This document shows, one piece after another, positions 1-11,986 of a stretch of 64,000 bases of DNA. The notes beneath the pieces were generated by a model that did no database searches, was not told where the DNA came from, and saw only the letters and a list, made by a program, of their open reading frames with translations. Origin of the DNA: Burkholderia latens (GTDB lineage Bacteria; Pseudomonadota; Gammaproteobacteria; Burkholderiales; Burkholderiaceae); assembly GCF_001718795.1 (NCBI RefSeq), contig NZ_CP013438.1:2046001-2110000 (forward strand), read 5' to 3'. A program made the translations under genes and the position numbers. Each line of letters begins with the position of its first letter. Position 1 is the stretch's first letter.

Positions 1-108
1 CGGTGTACGGATCGGCGACGTCGAACACACGGTCGCGCAGCGCGCGCGTGCCGCACCACCGCAGCGTCTCGGCGCGGAACGCGGGGTGATCTTGCCGGGG
101 ATGAGCCA

Positions 109-109
<1 letters not shown>
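1..109 (-). CDS. phnY: Phosphonoacetaldehyde dehydrogenase, N-terminal fragment (runs off the window)
   Basis: Only the first 36 codons are visible; the gene continues past base 1. The peptide ends in VADPYT, resembling the AxPYTG stretch near the N-terminus of aldehyde dehydrogenases. Its ATG overlaps the phnA stop codon in a TGATG arrangement, so it is translationally coupled to phnA. In the known PhnW-PhnY-PhnA route, PhnY oxidises phosphonoacetaldehyde to phosphonoacetate, the substrate of PhnA. Identity rests mainly on context because the catalytic part is outside the window; a different aldehyde dehydrogenase is possible but less likely. Confidence 0.6.
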
Positions 110-2265
<2,156 letters not shown>

Positions 2266-2276
<11 letters not shown>

Positions 2277-3186
2277 CGTTCCCTCCCATCGCGCGCCGGT
2301 TCACCCGGCGATAAACCGCATAGAGCGCCAGCGACAGCGCGAGCATCACGACCGCGCCGGCCGACGCGGTCGGCAGATCGAGATCGACGGTCGCGCTGCT
2401 GTAGATCGCGACTGGCAGTGTCACGAGCCGTGCGCTGCCGAGCACCAGCAGGATCCCGAATTCGTTCAGGGTCAGCAGAAAGCACAGCACGGTGCCGGCC
2501 GCGATGCCCGGCCACGCGATCGGCATCACGATGCGACGCGCGAGCATCCACCCGGACGCGCCGAGACTGCGCGCCGCCTCGACCAGACGCAGGTCGAGCG
2601 TCGCGAACGATGCCAGCGTCGGTCGAACCACGAACGGCGTGTAAAACACCGTCTGCGCAAGGATCACGCCACCGGTACCGAACAGGAAATCGAGCGGCGG
2701 ATTCTCGAGATGGAGCAGATGCTGCAGCGCGATGCTGATCGAGCCTTGCGACCCGTACAGGAAAATCAGCGTGAACGCGACGAGGAACGACGGGAACGCG
2801 ACGTACAGTTCCAGGAAACGCGTGACGAGCGACGCGCCCGGGAACGGTTTGAAGAACAGAAGCGCGGCGAGCAGCACGCCGAGCACGGACGCGCTGCCCG
2901 CGCTTGCGAACAGCACGCCGACGGTCGTCATCATCACGTTGCGCGTATCCGGGTTGCCGAAGAACGCGCGGTACGCGGCGAAGCTGAGCCCGTGATCGCC
3001 GGATACGCTCAGCAGCACAAGACGCACGAACGGATAGATGACGAGCGGCCCCAGCACGACCATCGCGAGCGCGGCGATGTGCAGGTCGCTCATGCGCTGG
3101 CGGCGTCGCGCGGCCGCGGCATGCTCGGCGGCCGATGCGTGCAGCCGCGGCGTCAGGCCGGCTTCAGGGCTCGATAAGGACGACAT
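2266..3186 (-). CDS. phnU: AEP ABC transporter permease PhnU
   Basis: The 306-residue integral membrane permease is the partner of PhnV. A basic cytoplasmic N-terminus (AAAARRRQR) precedes the first membrane helix (IAALAMVVLGPLVIYPF). The EAA loop is EAARSLGASG then RIVMPIAWPGI. The start at 3186 is preferred over an internal Met at 3093 because a GAGG site lies about 7 nt before it. The coding sequence overlaps the end of phnT by 23 nt. Role: forms the AEP channel with PhnV; the substrate is inferred from the cluster. Confidence 0.87.
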
Positions 3187-4267
3187 CGTCTGCCTCGCAA
3201 TGCAGGGACACGCGCGCGCCGCGCTCGGGGGCCGCGCCGCGGCCGCGTTGCATCGTCACACGCACGGGTTCGTCGGGCGCCGCGTCGATCACGACCGCGA
3301 CCGACAGGTCGGCGCCCTGCCATTCGACGGACGACACCGTGCCGTGCAGCCCGCCCGCCGCGGGCGGCATCACGGTCAGCCGTTCGGGGCGCACGCACGC
3401 GACCTTGTCGCGCACGTCGTGGCGCGGATCGCCAAGCGGGAAAATCACATGCGGCGGCAGCAGGTTCGCCGGGCCGAGATAGCGCGCGACGTAGCCGTCG
3501 CGAGGCGCGTCGTACAACTGTTGCGGCGTGCCGAGCTGCGCGATGCGGCCGTCGCGCATCAGCAGCGCGCGGTCGGACAGCACGAGCGCGTCGTCGCGAT
3601 CGTGCGTCACGCAGACGACGGTCAGGTTCGGCAGCCGCTCGTGCAACGCCTTCAGTTCGCTGCGCACCGACGCGCGCAGATTCGCATCGAGCGCCGACAG
3701 CGGCTCGTCGAGCAGCAGCACGTCCGGCTCGATCACGAGCGCGCGGGCCAGCGCGACGCGCTGCTGCATCCCGCCCGACAACTGCGCTGGCAGGTGATGG
3801 CCGGTATCGCCGAGCTGCACGAGCTTCAGCGCGTCGGCGACGCGGCGCGTCACTTCCGGCGACGCCATCCTGCGCGCACGCAGCCCGAATGCGACGTTCT
3901 CGAACACCGACAGGTGCGGGAACAGCGCGTAATTCTGGAACAGCAGCCCGAGATTGCGCTTGTGCGGCGGCACATAGGTGAGGTCGCGTCCGGCTACGGT
4001 CAGCGTGCCGGTCAGGCCATCGGCCTTCACGAACCCGGCGATGAAGCGCAGCAGCGTGGTCTTGCCGCAGCCGCTCTTGCCGAGCACGGTCAGAAATTCG
4101 CCGGCGGCGATCGACAGCGACAGATCGTCCAGCACCGTGCGCGCACCGTAGCGCACGCTCAGGTGTTCGATCTGCACGCCGCCTGGCGCGCCGGACCGCA
4201 ACGTCGCGTGCGGCCCGGCGGCGCCGAATGCGCCGGGATGGGTCAGGGTGGTGTCCACCGGGTTCAT
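3164..4267 (-). CDS. phnT: AEP ABC transporter ATP-binding protein PhnT
   Basis: The 367-residue ABC ATPase has Walker A GKSGCGKTT (residues 63-71), a signature LSGGMQQRVALARAL, and Walker B VLLLDEPLSALD followed by a switch histidine (VTHDRDDAL). The C-terminal third is a TOBE-like substrate-sensing region, as in the PotA/FbpC/PhnT group. It powers uptake by PhnU-PhnV of ligand delivered by PhnS. It lies 34 nt after phnS and overlaps phnU. Sequence alone would also allow a polyamine or iron transporter ATPase; phnS, phnA and phnW decide for AEP. Confidence 0.88.
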   Translation of the reverse strand: MNPVDTTLTHPGAFGAAGPHATLRSGAPGGVQIEHLSVRYGARTVLDDLSLSIAAGEFLTVLGKSGCGKTTLLRFIAGFVKADGLTGTLTVAGRDLTYVPPHKRNLGLLFQNYALFPHLSVFENVAFGLRARRMASPEVTRRVADALKLVQLGDTGHHLPAQLSGGMQQRVALARALVIEPDVLLLDEPLSALDANLRASVRSELKALHERLPNLTVVCVTHDRDDALVLSDRALLMRDGRIAQLGTPQQLYDAPRDGYVARYLGPANLLPPHVIFPLGDPRHDVRDKVACVRPERLTVMPPAAGGLHGTVSSVEWQGADLSVAVVIDAAPDEPVRVTMQRGRGAAPERGARVSLHCEADDVVLIEP

Positions 4268-4301
4268 CCTCTTGCTTTCGAATTCAGGCGGCGTGCACCG
4301 G

Positions 4302-5393
4302 TCATTTCGGCTTGACGACGTCGAGCTGCTTGCCCGAGCTGCCGATCACGTCCTTCTTCCAACGCTCGATCCACTGCGGCTTCTTCTCCATCACCTGCGC
4401 CCAGTCGACCGGAATCAGCTTCACGCCCGCGATCGCCTTCTTCACCGCTTCACCGTTCTTGCCGGCAAGCGGCACGTCAGTGCGGCCCGGAATCCCGTAC
4501 ATGTCGGGCACCTTCGACTGCACTTCGGTCGACATCAGGTAGTCGATCAGCTTCTTGCCGGCGTCCTGGTTCGGGCCGCTCTTGATCAGGCCGATGCCGT
4601 ACGGCAGCTGGAACGTGGTCGGCTGGTCGCCGGCCTTCGCTGCCAGGAAGATCGGCTTGACGGACAGCGCGCCGTGGTCGGCATCGTCGAGGTCCATCTG
4701 CAGGTCGCCGTTCGCGACGCTGATTTCGTTGCGCGACAGCAGCACGTTCAGGTAACCCGTGCCCTTCGTGTGGAACTTCACGCTCTGCGACAGCTTCGCG
4801 AGGTAGTCGAACGCCTTGTCCTCGCCCATCAGCGTGGTCGTCAGGATCAGCACGGCCATCCCGTCGCCGGCGGTTGCCGGGTTGGAGTACGCGACCTTGC
4901 CGGCATAGCTCGGCGACAACAGGTCGGCGAATGTCTTCGGCTGGTTCTTCACGACGTCCGGGTTGATCGCGAACGAGAAGTAGTTGTTCACGAACGTCGC
5001 CCACGTGCCGTCTTCCGCCTTCGCGATCGCCGGCACGTTCTTGTAGTTGACGCTCTGGTAAGGCTGAAGCAGCCCCATCTGGCCGGCTTGCTGGATGAAC
5101 GGCGGCAGCGTGACGATCACGTCCGCCTTCGGCGAATTCTTTTCGATGTTCGCGCGGTTGACGACCTCGCCGCTACCCGCCGTCACGATGTTGACCTTCA
5201 CGCCTTCCTTCTTCTCGAACGCAGGCAGCACATCGCGGTAGAGGTTCTCCAGACCGTCCGCCGTGTACAGCACGACCGCATTCGCCGCATGCGCGGGCAT
5301 CGACGCGGCTTGAAGCAGACCGGCGGCGCAAGCGGCCAGCGCGAACTTCAGGAACGCGCCGCGAGCGGCGCGCGAGGAATTCTGCAGTGTCAT
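4302..5393 (-). CDS. phnS: AEP ABC transporter substrate-binding protein PhnS
   Basis: The 363-residue periplasmic binding protein has an N-terminal signal peptide (hydrophobic FALAACAAGLLQA, likely cleaved after PAHA). The mature start reads VVLYTADGLENLY, typical of the iron/AEP binding class. It captures 2-aminoethylphosphonate in the periplasm for PhnTUV. The start at 5393 follows a GGAG site; the frame is open further upstream but that extension lacks a ribosome site and precedes the signal peptide. It is first in the minus-strand operon and divergent from phnW, with 253 nt of shared control region between them. Confidence 0.88.
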   Translation of the reverse strand: MTLQNSSRAARGAFLKFALAACAAGLLQAASMPAHAANAVVLYTADGLENLYRDVLPAFEKKEGVKVNIVTAGSGEVVNRANIEKNSPKADVIVTLPPFIQQAGQMGLLQPYQSVNYKNVPAIAKAEDGTWATFVNNYFSFAINPDVVKNQPKTFADLLSPSYAGKVAYSNPATAGDGMAVLILTTTLMGEDKAFDYLAKLSQSVKFHTKGTGYLNVLLSRNEISVANGDLQMDLDDADHGALSVKPIFLAAKAGDQPTTFQLPYGIGLIKSGPNQDAGKKLIDYLMSTEVQSKVPDMYGIPGRTDVPLAGKNGEAVKKAIAGVKLIPVDWAQVMEKKPQWIERWKKDVIGSSGKQLDVVKPK

Positions 5394-5563
5394 CTCACTT
5401 CTCCGTAGGCGGACCACCAAGCGGCCGGGGCACGATCCGGCTCCTTCCAGTCGGACAAGCCGCGAACCGGCCTGCCTCGCTGCCGCGCTGCAGGTGGCTT
5501 CGCGCGGCAACCGAAGGATCACAGCGTTCGATGACAACCCCGTGACGACTGCCACAATTGCCA

Positions 5564-5580
5564 CAAAATGACATATTTTG
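5564..5580. promoter_or_regulatory. Palindrome in the phnS-phnW control region
   Basis: An AT-rich inverted repeat, CAAAAT-GACAT-ATTTTG, lies between the divergent phn genes, 66 nt before the phnW ATG. Just upstream TTGCCAC/TGCCAC is repeated. The region is the only AT-rich patch between the genes, so it probably holds promoter elements and a regulator site. No phn regulator gene is present in this window. Confidence 0.4.
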
Positions 5581-5646
5581 CCAATATCCTGCAAGTCGCA
5601 CAGGCTGCTGTCCCGGAATTTCTCTCGCCCTTTCCTGAGGAAAAAC

Positions 5647-6756
5647 ATGCCCGACCCGATTCTGCTCACGCCCGGTCCGCTCGCCACGACCGCCACAACA
5701 CGCAACGCAATGCAACATGACTGGGGCTCGTGGGACGCCGCTTTCAATCAATTGACGGCCGGCGTCTGCGCGGATCTCGTCGCGATCGCGCACGGCGGCG
5801 ACGAGTACGTGTGCGTGCCGATGCAGGGTAGCGGCACGTTTTCCGTCGAGGCCGCGCTGGGCACGCTGGTGCCGCGCGACGGCGTCGTGCTGGTGCCGGA
5901 CAACGGCGCGTATTGCGCGCGCATCCTGAAGATCCTCGGCCGGCTCGGCATCAACGCGATCGCACTGCCGTTCGGCGAGGACACGGCGGTCGACCCGGCC
6001 GCGGTCGACGCCACGCTCGCGCGCGAGCCGCGCATCACGCACGTCGCGCTCGTGCATCTGGAAACGAGCGCCGGCATCCTGAACCCGCTCGACGCGATCG
6101 CCGCAGTGTGCCGGCGGCACGGCAAGCGGCTGATCGTCGATGCAATGAGTTCGTTCGGCGCGGTGCCGATCGCGCTGGAGGACAGCGGCATCGACGCGCT
6201 GATCTCGGCGAGCGGCAAGTGCCTGGAAGGCGTGCCGGGGATGGGTTTCGCGATCGTGCGGCGCGACGCGCTCGACGCGTGCGCAGGCAACTCGCCGTCG
6301 CTCGCGCTGGACCTGCACGATCAGCACGCGTACCTGCGCAAGACCGGCCAGTGGCGCTTCACGCCGCCGACGCACGTCGTCGCCGCGCTGCGCGCCGCAC
6401 TCGACCAGTACCTTGCCGACGGCGGCCAGCCGGCGCGCGGCGCGCGTTATGCGCAGAACTGCCGCACGCTCGTCGACTCGATGTGCGCGCTCGGCTTCGT
6501 GCCGTTCCTCGATGCCGCCGTGCAGGCGCCGGTGATCGTCACGTTTCACGCGCCGGATCATCCGGACTACGATTTCCGCCGCTTCTACGACGCGGTGCGC
6601 GATGCGGGATTCATTCTTTATCCGGGCAAGCTGACGCAGGTGGAAACGTTTCGCGTCGGCTGCATCGGCGCCATCGATGCCGACGTCATCCGGCGCGCGG
6701 TAGCGGCGATCGCACGGGCGGTCGAATCGCTCGGGATTACGGTGCAACGCGCATGA
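5647..6756 (+). CDS. phnW: 2-aminoethylphosphonate--pyruvate transaminase
   Basis: The 369-residue PLP enzyme moves the AEP amino group to pyruvate, giving phosphonoacetaldehyde and alanine. The N-terminus [10 protein letters not shown] binds cofactor and substrate as in other PhnW. D165 in VDAMSSFG contacts the PLP ring, and K191 in SASGKCLEG is the Schiff-base lysine. Length matches the family (about 367). The ATG at 5647 lies after CTGAGGAAAAAC, a reasonable ribosome site; an earlier in-frame Met at 5578 would add a non-homologous tail. It diverges from phnSTUVAY and supplies phosphonoacetaldehyde to PhnY. Confidence 0.93.
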   Translation: MPDPILLTPGPLATTATTRNAMQHDWGSWDAAFNQLTAGVCADLVAIAHGGDEYVCVPMQGSGTFSVEAALGTLVPRDGVVLVPDNGAYCARILKILGRLGINAIALPFGEDTAVDPAAVDATLAREPRITHVALVHLETSAGILNPLDAIAAVCRRHGKRLIVDAMSSFGAVPIALEDSGIDALISASGKCLEGVPGMGFAIVRRDALDACAGNSPSLALDLHDQHAYLRKTGQWRFTPPTHVVAALRAALDQYLADGGQPARGARYAQNCRTLVDSMCALGFVPFLDAAVQAPVIVTFHAPDHPDYDFRRFYDAVRDAGFILYPGKLTQVETFRVGCIGAIDADVIRRAVAAIARAVESLGITVQRA

Positions 6757-6796
6757 CTGCACGCGCATAAACCGGCCCGCGACCGGGCCCGCAAAC

Positions 6797-6829
6797 AAAA
6801 ACGCCCGGCGACCCACGGGCCGCCGGGCG
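6797..6829 (-). terminator. Intrinsic terminator of the quinate-type operon
   Basis: CGCCCGGCG and CGCCGGGCG form a 9-bp stem. On the minus strand this is followed by TTTTTGTTTG, which marks an intrinsic terminator for the operon that ends at 6859. It may also help stop phnW transcripts arriving from the other side. Confidence 0.75.
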
Positions 6830-6858
6830 AACGCACCGAGAGTGCGTGGAGCCGATGC

Positions 6859-8202
6859 TTAAAGCTCGATCCGCTTGATGTCGCCGACCACGAAGATGTA
6901 AGACAGCGCACCGATCAGGGCGATCACGCCGATGAACACCAGCGCGCCGACGAACGAACCCGTGGATGCGACGATAAAGCCGACGACGAGCGGCGTGATG
7001 ATCCCCGCGAGGTTCGCCGCGAAGTTGAAGATGCCGCCCGTCACGCCGAGCAGGCCGTCCGGCGCGATGTCGGACACGAGCGTCCAGCCGAGCGCGGCCA
7101 TCCCTTGCGCGAAGAACGCCACCGACATGATCGCGATCACGGCTTCGTTGCTCTGCACGTAGTTCGCGAGAATGATCGTCGACGCGAGCAGCAGGCCCGC
7201 AATGATCGGCAGCTTGCGCGCGAGGTTCGCCGACTTGCCGCGACGCAGCAGCCAGTCCGAGAAAATGCCGCCGAACATCACACCGACCGACGCGGCAATG
7301 AACGGCATCACCGCGAAGAAGCCGATCTTCAGCCAGCCCATGTGGCGCTCGGTCGCGAGATAGGTCGGGAACCAGGTCAGGAAGAACACGAGCGTCGAGT
7401 TGCCGGCGAACTGGCCGAGGCAAATACCCGCGAGCTGACGCTTCTTCACCAGCCGGCCAACCATCGACCAGCTGAACTTGGCCTGCGCCGACCTGGCGCC
7501 CGCGTCGCCGTTCTTGCGCGCACCATGAACGAGGCCGCCGCCTGCTTCGATGTACGCAAGCTCCTCCGAGTTCGCGGCCGGATGATTGCGCGGCTCGTGA
7601 TAAAGCTTCCACCAGACCAGGCCGAACACGATGCCGACTGCGCCGACCACCCAGAACAGCGAGCGCCAGCCGAACGCGCCCATCAACGCGAACAGCACGG
7701 GGCTGAAGAACGCAAGGCCGATGTACTCGCCGACGGTATACGTGCCCGTCGCCATCGCGCGCTCGTTCTGCGGGAACCAGGTCGCGACCACGCGGCTATT
7801 GGTCGGAAAGCACGGCGCCTCGGTCACGCCGAGGCCGAGCCGGCACGCGAGCAGCGTTGCGACACCGGGCACGAAGCCTTGCAGGAACGTGCACAGCGAC
7901 CACAGCGTCATCGACCAGTAATAGGTGACCTTGCTGCCGAAGCGGTCGAGAAACAGACCGCCGGGCACCTGCATCGCGACGTACGTCCACGAGAACGCGG
8001 AAAACATGATGCCCATCACCGCCGCATTGATGCCGAGCTCCTTGGTGAGCTGCGGCGCAGCCACCCCCAGCACCGTACGGTCGAGGTAGTTGATCATCGT
8101 GCCGATCGCGAGCAGCGCAAGGATCTTGTAGCGCGCCGATGTCCGCCGGACCGTGCCGGCCGCCTGCGCCGGCGCGGCGTTGGTATGGGTGGTGTGCTGC
8201 AT
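6859..8202 (-). CDS. MFS transporter, anion:cation symporter family (likely quinate/shikimate-type substrate)
   Basis: The 447-residue protein has about 12 membrane helices. Its features are typical of the ACS branch (galactonate, glucarate, phthalate permeases): TMINYLDRTVLGVAAP in helix 1, a GGLFLDRFGSK loop 2-3, and GVTEAPCFPTNSRVVATWFP in helices 4-5. It is 42 nt downstream of the quinate/shikimate dehydrogenase gene and is the last gene of an aroQ-qsuD-transporter operon. Uptake of quinate, shikimate or dehydroshikimate is inferred from that position; sequence alone cannot fix the substrate. Confidence 0.8.
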   Translation of the reverse strand: MQHTTHTNAAPAQAAGTVRRTSARYKILALLAIGTMINYLDRTVLGVAAPQLTKELGINAAVMGIMFSAFSWTYVAMQVPGGLFLDRFGSKVTYYWSMTLWSLCTFLQGFVPGVATLLACRLGLGVTEAPCFPTNSRVVATWFPQNERAMATGTYTVGEYIGLAFFSPVLFALMGAFGWRSLFWVVGAVGIVFGLVWWKLYHEPRNHPAANSEELAYIEAGGGLVHGARKNGDAGARSAQAKFSWSMVGRLVKKRQLAGICLGQFAGNSTLVFFLTWFPTYLATERHMGWLKIGFFAVMPFIAASVGVMFGGIFSDWLLRRGKSANLARKLPIIAGLLLASTIILANYVQSNEAVIAIMSVAFFAQGMAALGWTLVSDIAPDGLLGVTGGIFNFAANLAGIITPLVVGFIVASTGSFVGALVFIGVIALIGALSYIFVVGDIKRIEL

Positions 8203-8244
8203 GGTTGTCTCCTGGTCTCTTTTTCGAGCTAGTAGGTAGAAAGG

Positions 8245-9099
8245 TCAGCGCGCGACGAGCGACTGAAAGTGTTCGAACATCCGCTCGTCGTCGGGCGTGC
8301 GGCCGGTGAAGATTTCGAACGCATCGACGGCCTGGTACACGGCCATCCCGCCGCCCGGCAGCGTTGCGCAGCCAGCCGCGCGCGCCGCGCGGAGCAGTTC
8401 CGTTTCGAGCGGGAAGTACACGATGTCGGCGACCCACATTCCGGCGTGAAGCAGTTCGGCGGGCAGCGGCAAGCCCGGATGCTTGATCATGCCGGTCGGC
8501 GTTGCGTGGATCAGCCCGGTTGCGGCTTTCACCGCGGCCGCGAGGTCGTCGCCGGCCGTGACCCGCGCGGCCGGGAACCGTTGCTGCAGTTCGCCCGCGA
8601 GCGTGACCGCACGCGTGCGGTCGACATCGAAAATCGTCAGTTCGGCCGCGCCCATTTGCAGCGCCGCATGCGCGACGGCTGCACCCGCACCGCCCGCGCC
8701 GAGCTGCACGACACGCTCGAGCGACGCGGACGGCAGCCCGCGGCGGAACGATTTCGCGAAACCGGACCAGTCGGTGTTGTGGCCGATCCGCTTGCCGTCC
8801 CTGAACAACACGGTGTTCACCGCGCCGAGGGCGCGCGCGTCGTCCGACAATTCGTCGAGATGCTCGATCACGCGCTGCTTGCACGGATGCGTGATGTTCA
8901 GGCCGTTGTAGCCCATCCGCTGCGCGGCGTCGAGCAATTCGGGCAGCGCGTCGGCGGTCAGCCCGAGCACGTCGAGATCGATGCGGCGATAGACGTAGCC
9001 GAAACCCTGGCGGAATCCCTCTTCCTCATGCATCGCGGGCGACAACGAACCGCCGATGCCCTGGCCGATCAGGCCGATCAGAAAGGACGGGCGGCTCAT
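8245..9099 (-). CDS. Quinate/shikimate dehydrogenase (QsuD-type, probably NAD-dependent)
   Basis: The 284-residue protein is of the AroE fold. Catalytic Lys and Asp appear in NITHPCKQ and GHNTDWSG. The N-terminal [10 protein letters not shown] followed by YRRIDL resembles the catabolic quinate/shikimate dehydrogenase QsuD of Corynebacterium more than biosynthetic AroE, which has MHN. The glycine loop GAGGAG is followed by IFDVDRTRA; acidic residues there favour NAD over NADP, fitting a catabolic role. The start overlaps the aroQ stop as ATGA. It should oxidise quinate and/or shikimate to the 3-dehydro acids. A biosynthetic AroE paralog is less likely. Confidence 0.83.
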   Translation of the reverse strand: MSRPSFLIGLIGQGIGGSLSPAMHEEEGFRQGFGYVYRRIDLDVLGLTADALPELLDAAQRMGYNGLNITHPCKQRVIEHLDELSDDARALGAVNTVLFRDGKRIGHNTDWSGFAKSFRRGLPSASLERVVQLGAGGAGAAVAHAALQMGAAELTIFDVDRTRAVTLAGELQQRFPAARVTAGDDLAAAVKAATGLIHATPTGMIKHPGLPLPAELLHAGMWVADIVYFPLETELLRAARAAGCATLPGGGMAVYQAVDAFEIFTGRTPDDERMFEHFQSLVAR

Positions 9100-9551
9100 T
9101 GCGCGGCTCGCTGGGCAAAAAGGGTCGACAGGCGCTGCAGCGCGAACACGTAGCCTTCGGTACCGCACCCGCAGATCACCGCTTCGGCAATGGCCGCTAT
9201 ATATGAGTGGTGACGGAATGCCTCACGGCGGTGCACGTTGGAAATGTGCACCTCGATCACGGGCTTCGCGATCGCGGACAGCGCATCGGCCAGCGCGACC
9301 GACGTATGCGTATAGGCAGCCGGGTTGATCACGATGCCGTGCGTGTCGTGACGCGCGGCATGCAGCCAGTCGATCAGCTGGTGCTCGGCGTTCGACTGGC
9401 GGAAGTCGATCTCCAGACCGAGGCCTTCGGCGGCGCTACGGCAACGCTGCTCGACGTCCGCAAGGGTCTCGGCGCCGTAGATATGCGGCTCGCGGGTGCC
9501 CAGCAGATTCAGGTTCGGGCCGTTCAGCACCAGCACCTTGTGCTTGCTCAT
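9096..9551 (-). CDS. aroQ: 3-dehydroquinate dehydratase, type II
   Basis: The 151-residue protein is of the small type II dehydroquinase family. The N-terminal [19 protein letters not shown] carries R20 and the catalytic Y25; later NPAAYTHTS and [12 protein letters not shown] hold the substrate loop and catalytic His. It converts 3-dehydroquinate to 3-dehydroshikimate. Its location with QsuD and QuiC1 suggests the catabolic copy (quinate use). It is the first gene of the minus-strand operon, 258 nt from the divergent quiC1 start, and overlaps the next gene by 4 nt. Confidence 0.92.
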   Translation of the reverse strand: MSKHKVLVLNGPNLNLLGTREPHIYGAETLADVEQRCRSAAEGLGLEIDFRQSNAEHQLIDWLHAARHDTHGIVINPAAYTHTSVALADALSAIAKPVIEVHISNVHRREAFRHHSYIAAIAEAVICGCGTEGYVFALQRLSTLFAQRAAQ

Positions 9552-9667
9552 GACGATTTCTGCTCCAAAAACGGGGGCGGAACGTTATCCGATCCGCCCC
9601 GTGACAATCAGGATGTGGCGCTAGTGTGCGCCGGCGCGAGCCCGCTGTCTTTTCGGGTTTTCGCTTA

Positions 9668-9695
9668 TTTGTACCATCTAGTTAGTTTGTATAAT
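9668..9695 (+). promoter_or_regulatory. Probable quiC1 promoter
   Basis: TTTGTA (9668-9673) and a perfect TATAAT (9690-9695) are separated by 16 nt in an AT-rich patch. Transcription would begin near 9702, about 108 nt before the quiC1 ATG. The spacer carries CTAGTTAG, which could be a repressor half-site, but no clear palindrome is seen. Confidence 0.5.
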
Positions 9696-9809
9696 CTGCG
9701 TCACTTCCCTAGTAAATTGGGGATATGGCATCCGCAACGAATTCAACGACTGGTTCATTCCCGCCCCATTCGGCCGACGCCACATCCCGCTCACCCGCAG
9801 GATTCGCCC

Positions 9810-11702
9810 ATGCAGCGCTCGATCGCCACGGTGTCACTGTCCGGCACGCTCGCCGAGAAGCTCGCAGCCATCAAGGCCGCCGGTTTCGACGGTGTCGAAA
9901 TCTTCGAGAACGACCTCGTGTACTTCGACGGCTCGCCCGCCGACGTGCGGCGCATGGCCGCCGATCTCGGCCTGGACATCGTGCTGTTCCAGCCCTTTCG
10001 CGACTTCGAGGGCGTGAGCGCGGCGCAGCTCGCGCGCAATCTCGACCGCATCCGTCGCAAGTTCGACGTGATGCACGCGCTCGGCACCGATCGCATCCTG
10101 GTATGCAGCAGCGTGTCGCCCGACGCGATCGCGGACGACGCGCTGCTGATCGACCAGCTCGGCACGCTCGCCGAAGCGGCGCGGCAGGCCGGCGTGGTCG
10201 CCGCGTACGAGGCGCTCGCGTGGGGCAGCGTCGTGAAACGGTACGGTCACGCGTGGCAGCTCGTGAATGCGGTCAACAGCCCGCACCTCGGCCTCGCGCT
10301 CGACAGCTTCCATACGCTGTCGCTCGACGACTCGCCTGACGCGATCGCCGACATTCCGGGCGACCGGATCGCATTCGTTCAGATTGCCGATGCGCCGAAG
10401 CTCGCGATGGACGTGCTCGAATGGAGCCGCCACTACCGCTCGTTCCCCGGCCAGGGCGACTTCGACTTGGCGCGCTTCACGGCCCGCGTGATCGAGTCCG
10501 GTTATACGGGGCCGCTGTCGCTGGAGATCTTCAACGACGGCTTCCGCGCCGCGCCGACCGCGATCACGGCCGCCGACGGCCACCGCTCGCTGCTCTATCT
10601 GGAAGAACTGACGCGCGCGCGACTCGCGCAGGACGGCCGCACGCCGTCCGCCGGGCAACCGCTGTTCGCACCGCCGGCGCCGCCCGCGCACGTGGGGTTC
10701 CAGTTCATCGAATTCGCGGTCGACGCGCAGGCAGCGGCCACCGTCGGCGAATGGCTCGGCCGTATGCGGTTCCGGCTCGCGGGTCGCCACCGGTCGAAGG
10801 ACGTGACGCTGTTCCAGCACGGCGCGGCGTCGATCGTGCTGAACGCCGAGCGCGATTCGTTCGCCGATGCGTTCTTCCAGCAGCACGGGTTGTCGCTGTG
10901 CGCGTCGGCGTTCCGCGTCGACGACGCGAATGTCGCGTTCGAACGCGCGGCGGGCTTCGGCTATGCGCCGTTTTCCGGGCGCGTCGGCCCGAACGAGCGC
11001 GTGCTGCCGAGCGTGAAGGCGCCGGACGGCAGCCTCGAATACTTCGTCGACGAAGCGCCGAACGCGCCGACGCTGTACGAATCGGATTTCGTGCTCACCG
11101 ACATCGACGGCCCGACCGAGGTCGGCCCGCTGACGGGTATCGATCATGTCTGCCTCGCGCTGCCGGCCGACGCGCTCGATACCTGGATCCTGTTCTTCAA
11201 GACCGCTTTCGGCTTCGAGGCAGAGCGCAGCTGGCTCGTACCGGATCCGTACGGCCTGATGCGCAGCCGCGCGGTGCGCAGCGCCGACGGCTCGGTGCGA
11301 ATTGCACTGAATGCATCGGTCGACCGTCATACGGCCGTTGCCGAATCGCTCGACCGCTATCACGGCACGGGGCTGAATCACGTCGCGTTCCGCACCGACG
11401 ACATCGTGAAGACGGTCGCCGCGCTCGCGGCCGACGGCGTGCCGTTCCTGCGGATTCCGCCGAACTACTACGACGATCTGGCCGCACGCTACGCACTGCC
11501 CGACGAGATGATCGACACGCTGAGCGCGCACCATCTGCTGTACGACCGCGACGAAAGCGGCGGCGAATTCCTGCACGCATACACGGAACTGGTCGACGGC
11601 CGGTTCTCGCTGGAAATCGTCGAGCGGCGCGGCGGTTACGACGGCTACGGCGCGGCGAACGCGGCCGTGCGCCTCGCCGCGCAGGCGCAGCGCAAGAAAT
11701 AA
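9810..11702 (+). CDS. quiC1: 3-dehydroshikimate dehydratase, two-domain (QuiC1 type)
   Basis: The 630-residue protein has an N-terminal TIM-barrel (about 1-280) that dehydrates 3-dehydroshikimate to protocatechuate. The metal ligands known for QuiC1 fall at the same positions: E134 (AAYEALAWG), D165 (LALDSFH), Q191 (QIADAP) and E239 (LSLEIFND). The C-terminal half (about 290-610) is a 4-hydroxyphenylpyruvate dioxygenase-like domain with GIDHVCLALP, GLNHVAFRTDDI and FSLEIVERRGGY. This fusion is the known QuiC1/QsuB architecture. The ATG at 9810 is chosen because the barrel begins there; the frame is open far upstream. It diverges from the aroQ operon and links it to the beta-ketoadipate pathway. 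Confidence 0.9.
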   Translation: MQRSIATVSLSGTLAEKLAAIKAAGFDGVEIFENDLVYFDGSPADVRRMAADLGLDIVLFQPFRDFEGVSAAQLARNLDRIRRKFDVMHALGTDRILVCSSVSPDAIADDALLIDQLGTLAEAARQAGVVAAYEALAWGSVVKRYGHAWQLVNAVNSPHLGLALDSFHTLSLDDSPDAIADIPGDRIAFVQIADAPKLAMDVLEWSRHYRSFPGQGDFDLARFTARVIESGYTGPLSLEIFNDGFRAAPTAITAADGHRSLLYLEELTRARLAQDGRTPSAGQPLFAPPAPPAHVGFQFIEFAVDAQAAATVGEWLGRMRFRLAGRHRSKDVTLFQHGAASIVLNAERDSFADAFFQQHGLSLCASAFRVDDANVAFERAAGFGYAPFSGRVGPNERVLPSVKAPDGSLEYFVDEAPNAPTLYESDFVLTDIDGPTEVGPLTGIDHVCLALPADALDTWILFFKTAFGFEAERSWLVPDPYGLMRSRAVRSADGSVRIALNASVDRHTAVAESLDRYHGTGLNHVAFRTDDIVKTVAALAADGVPFLRIPPNYYDDLAARYALPDEMIDTLSAHHLLYDRDESGGEFLHAYTELVDGRFSLEIVERRGGYDGYGAANAAVRLAAQAQRKK

Positions 11703-11986
11703 GAGGGGTATGAATCGGATCGGGCGCAGGCGGAACCGGAACACCGGCAGACGCCACACCGCGCGGCGGGCAGACGCACCATCGTGCGCAACGCCGCCGC
11801 ACAGAGCCGCCCGGCAAGGCTCGGCGCGCTGGCGCGCGGAATGCGCCCCGCGCCGGCGTTACATCCGGTAACGGACGCCGCACCGCACCATTGGCCTGCC
11901 CGCCGCGCGTTTAAGAATCGCTTAAGTCTTCGACGGCACCATCCGGAACCAACCACCCGATGGATATCCCGAAAAGGAGGACAGCG
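11703..11986. other. Intergenic region before a small regulator-like gene
   Basis: These 284 nt hold no convincing gene. The end contains TTTAAGAATCGCTTAAG, an AT-rich imperfect palindrome about 65 nt before the next start codon and a possible promoter or operator. Open frames on the minus strand here are continuations of shadows of quiC1. Confidence 0.4.
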
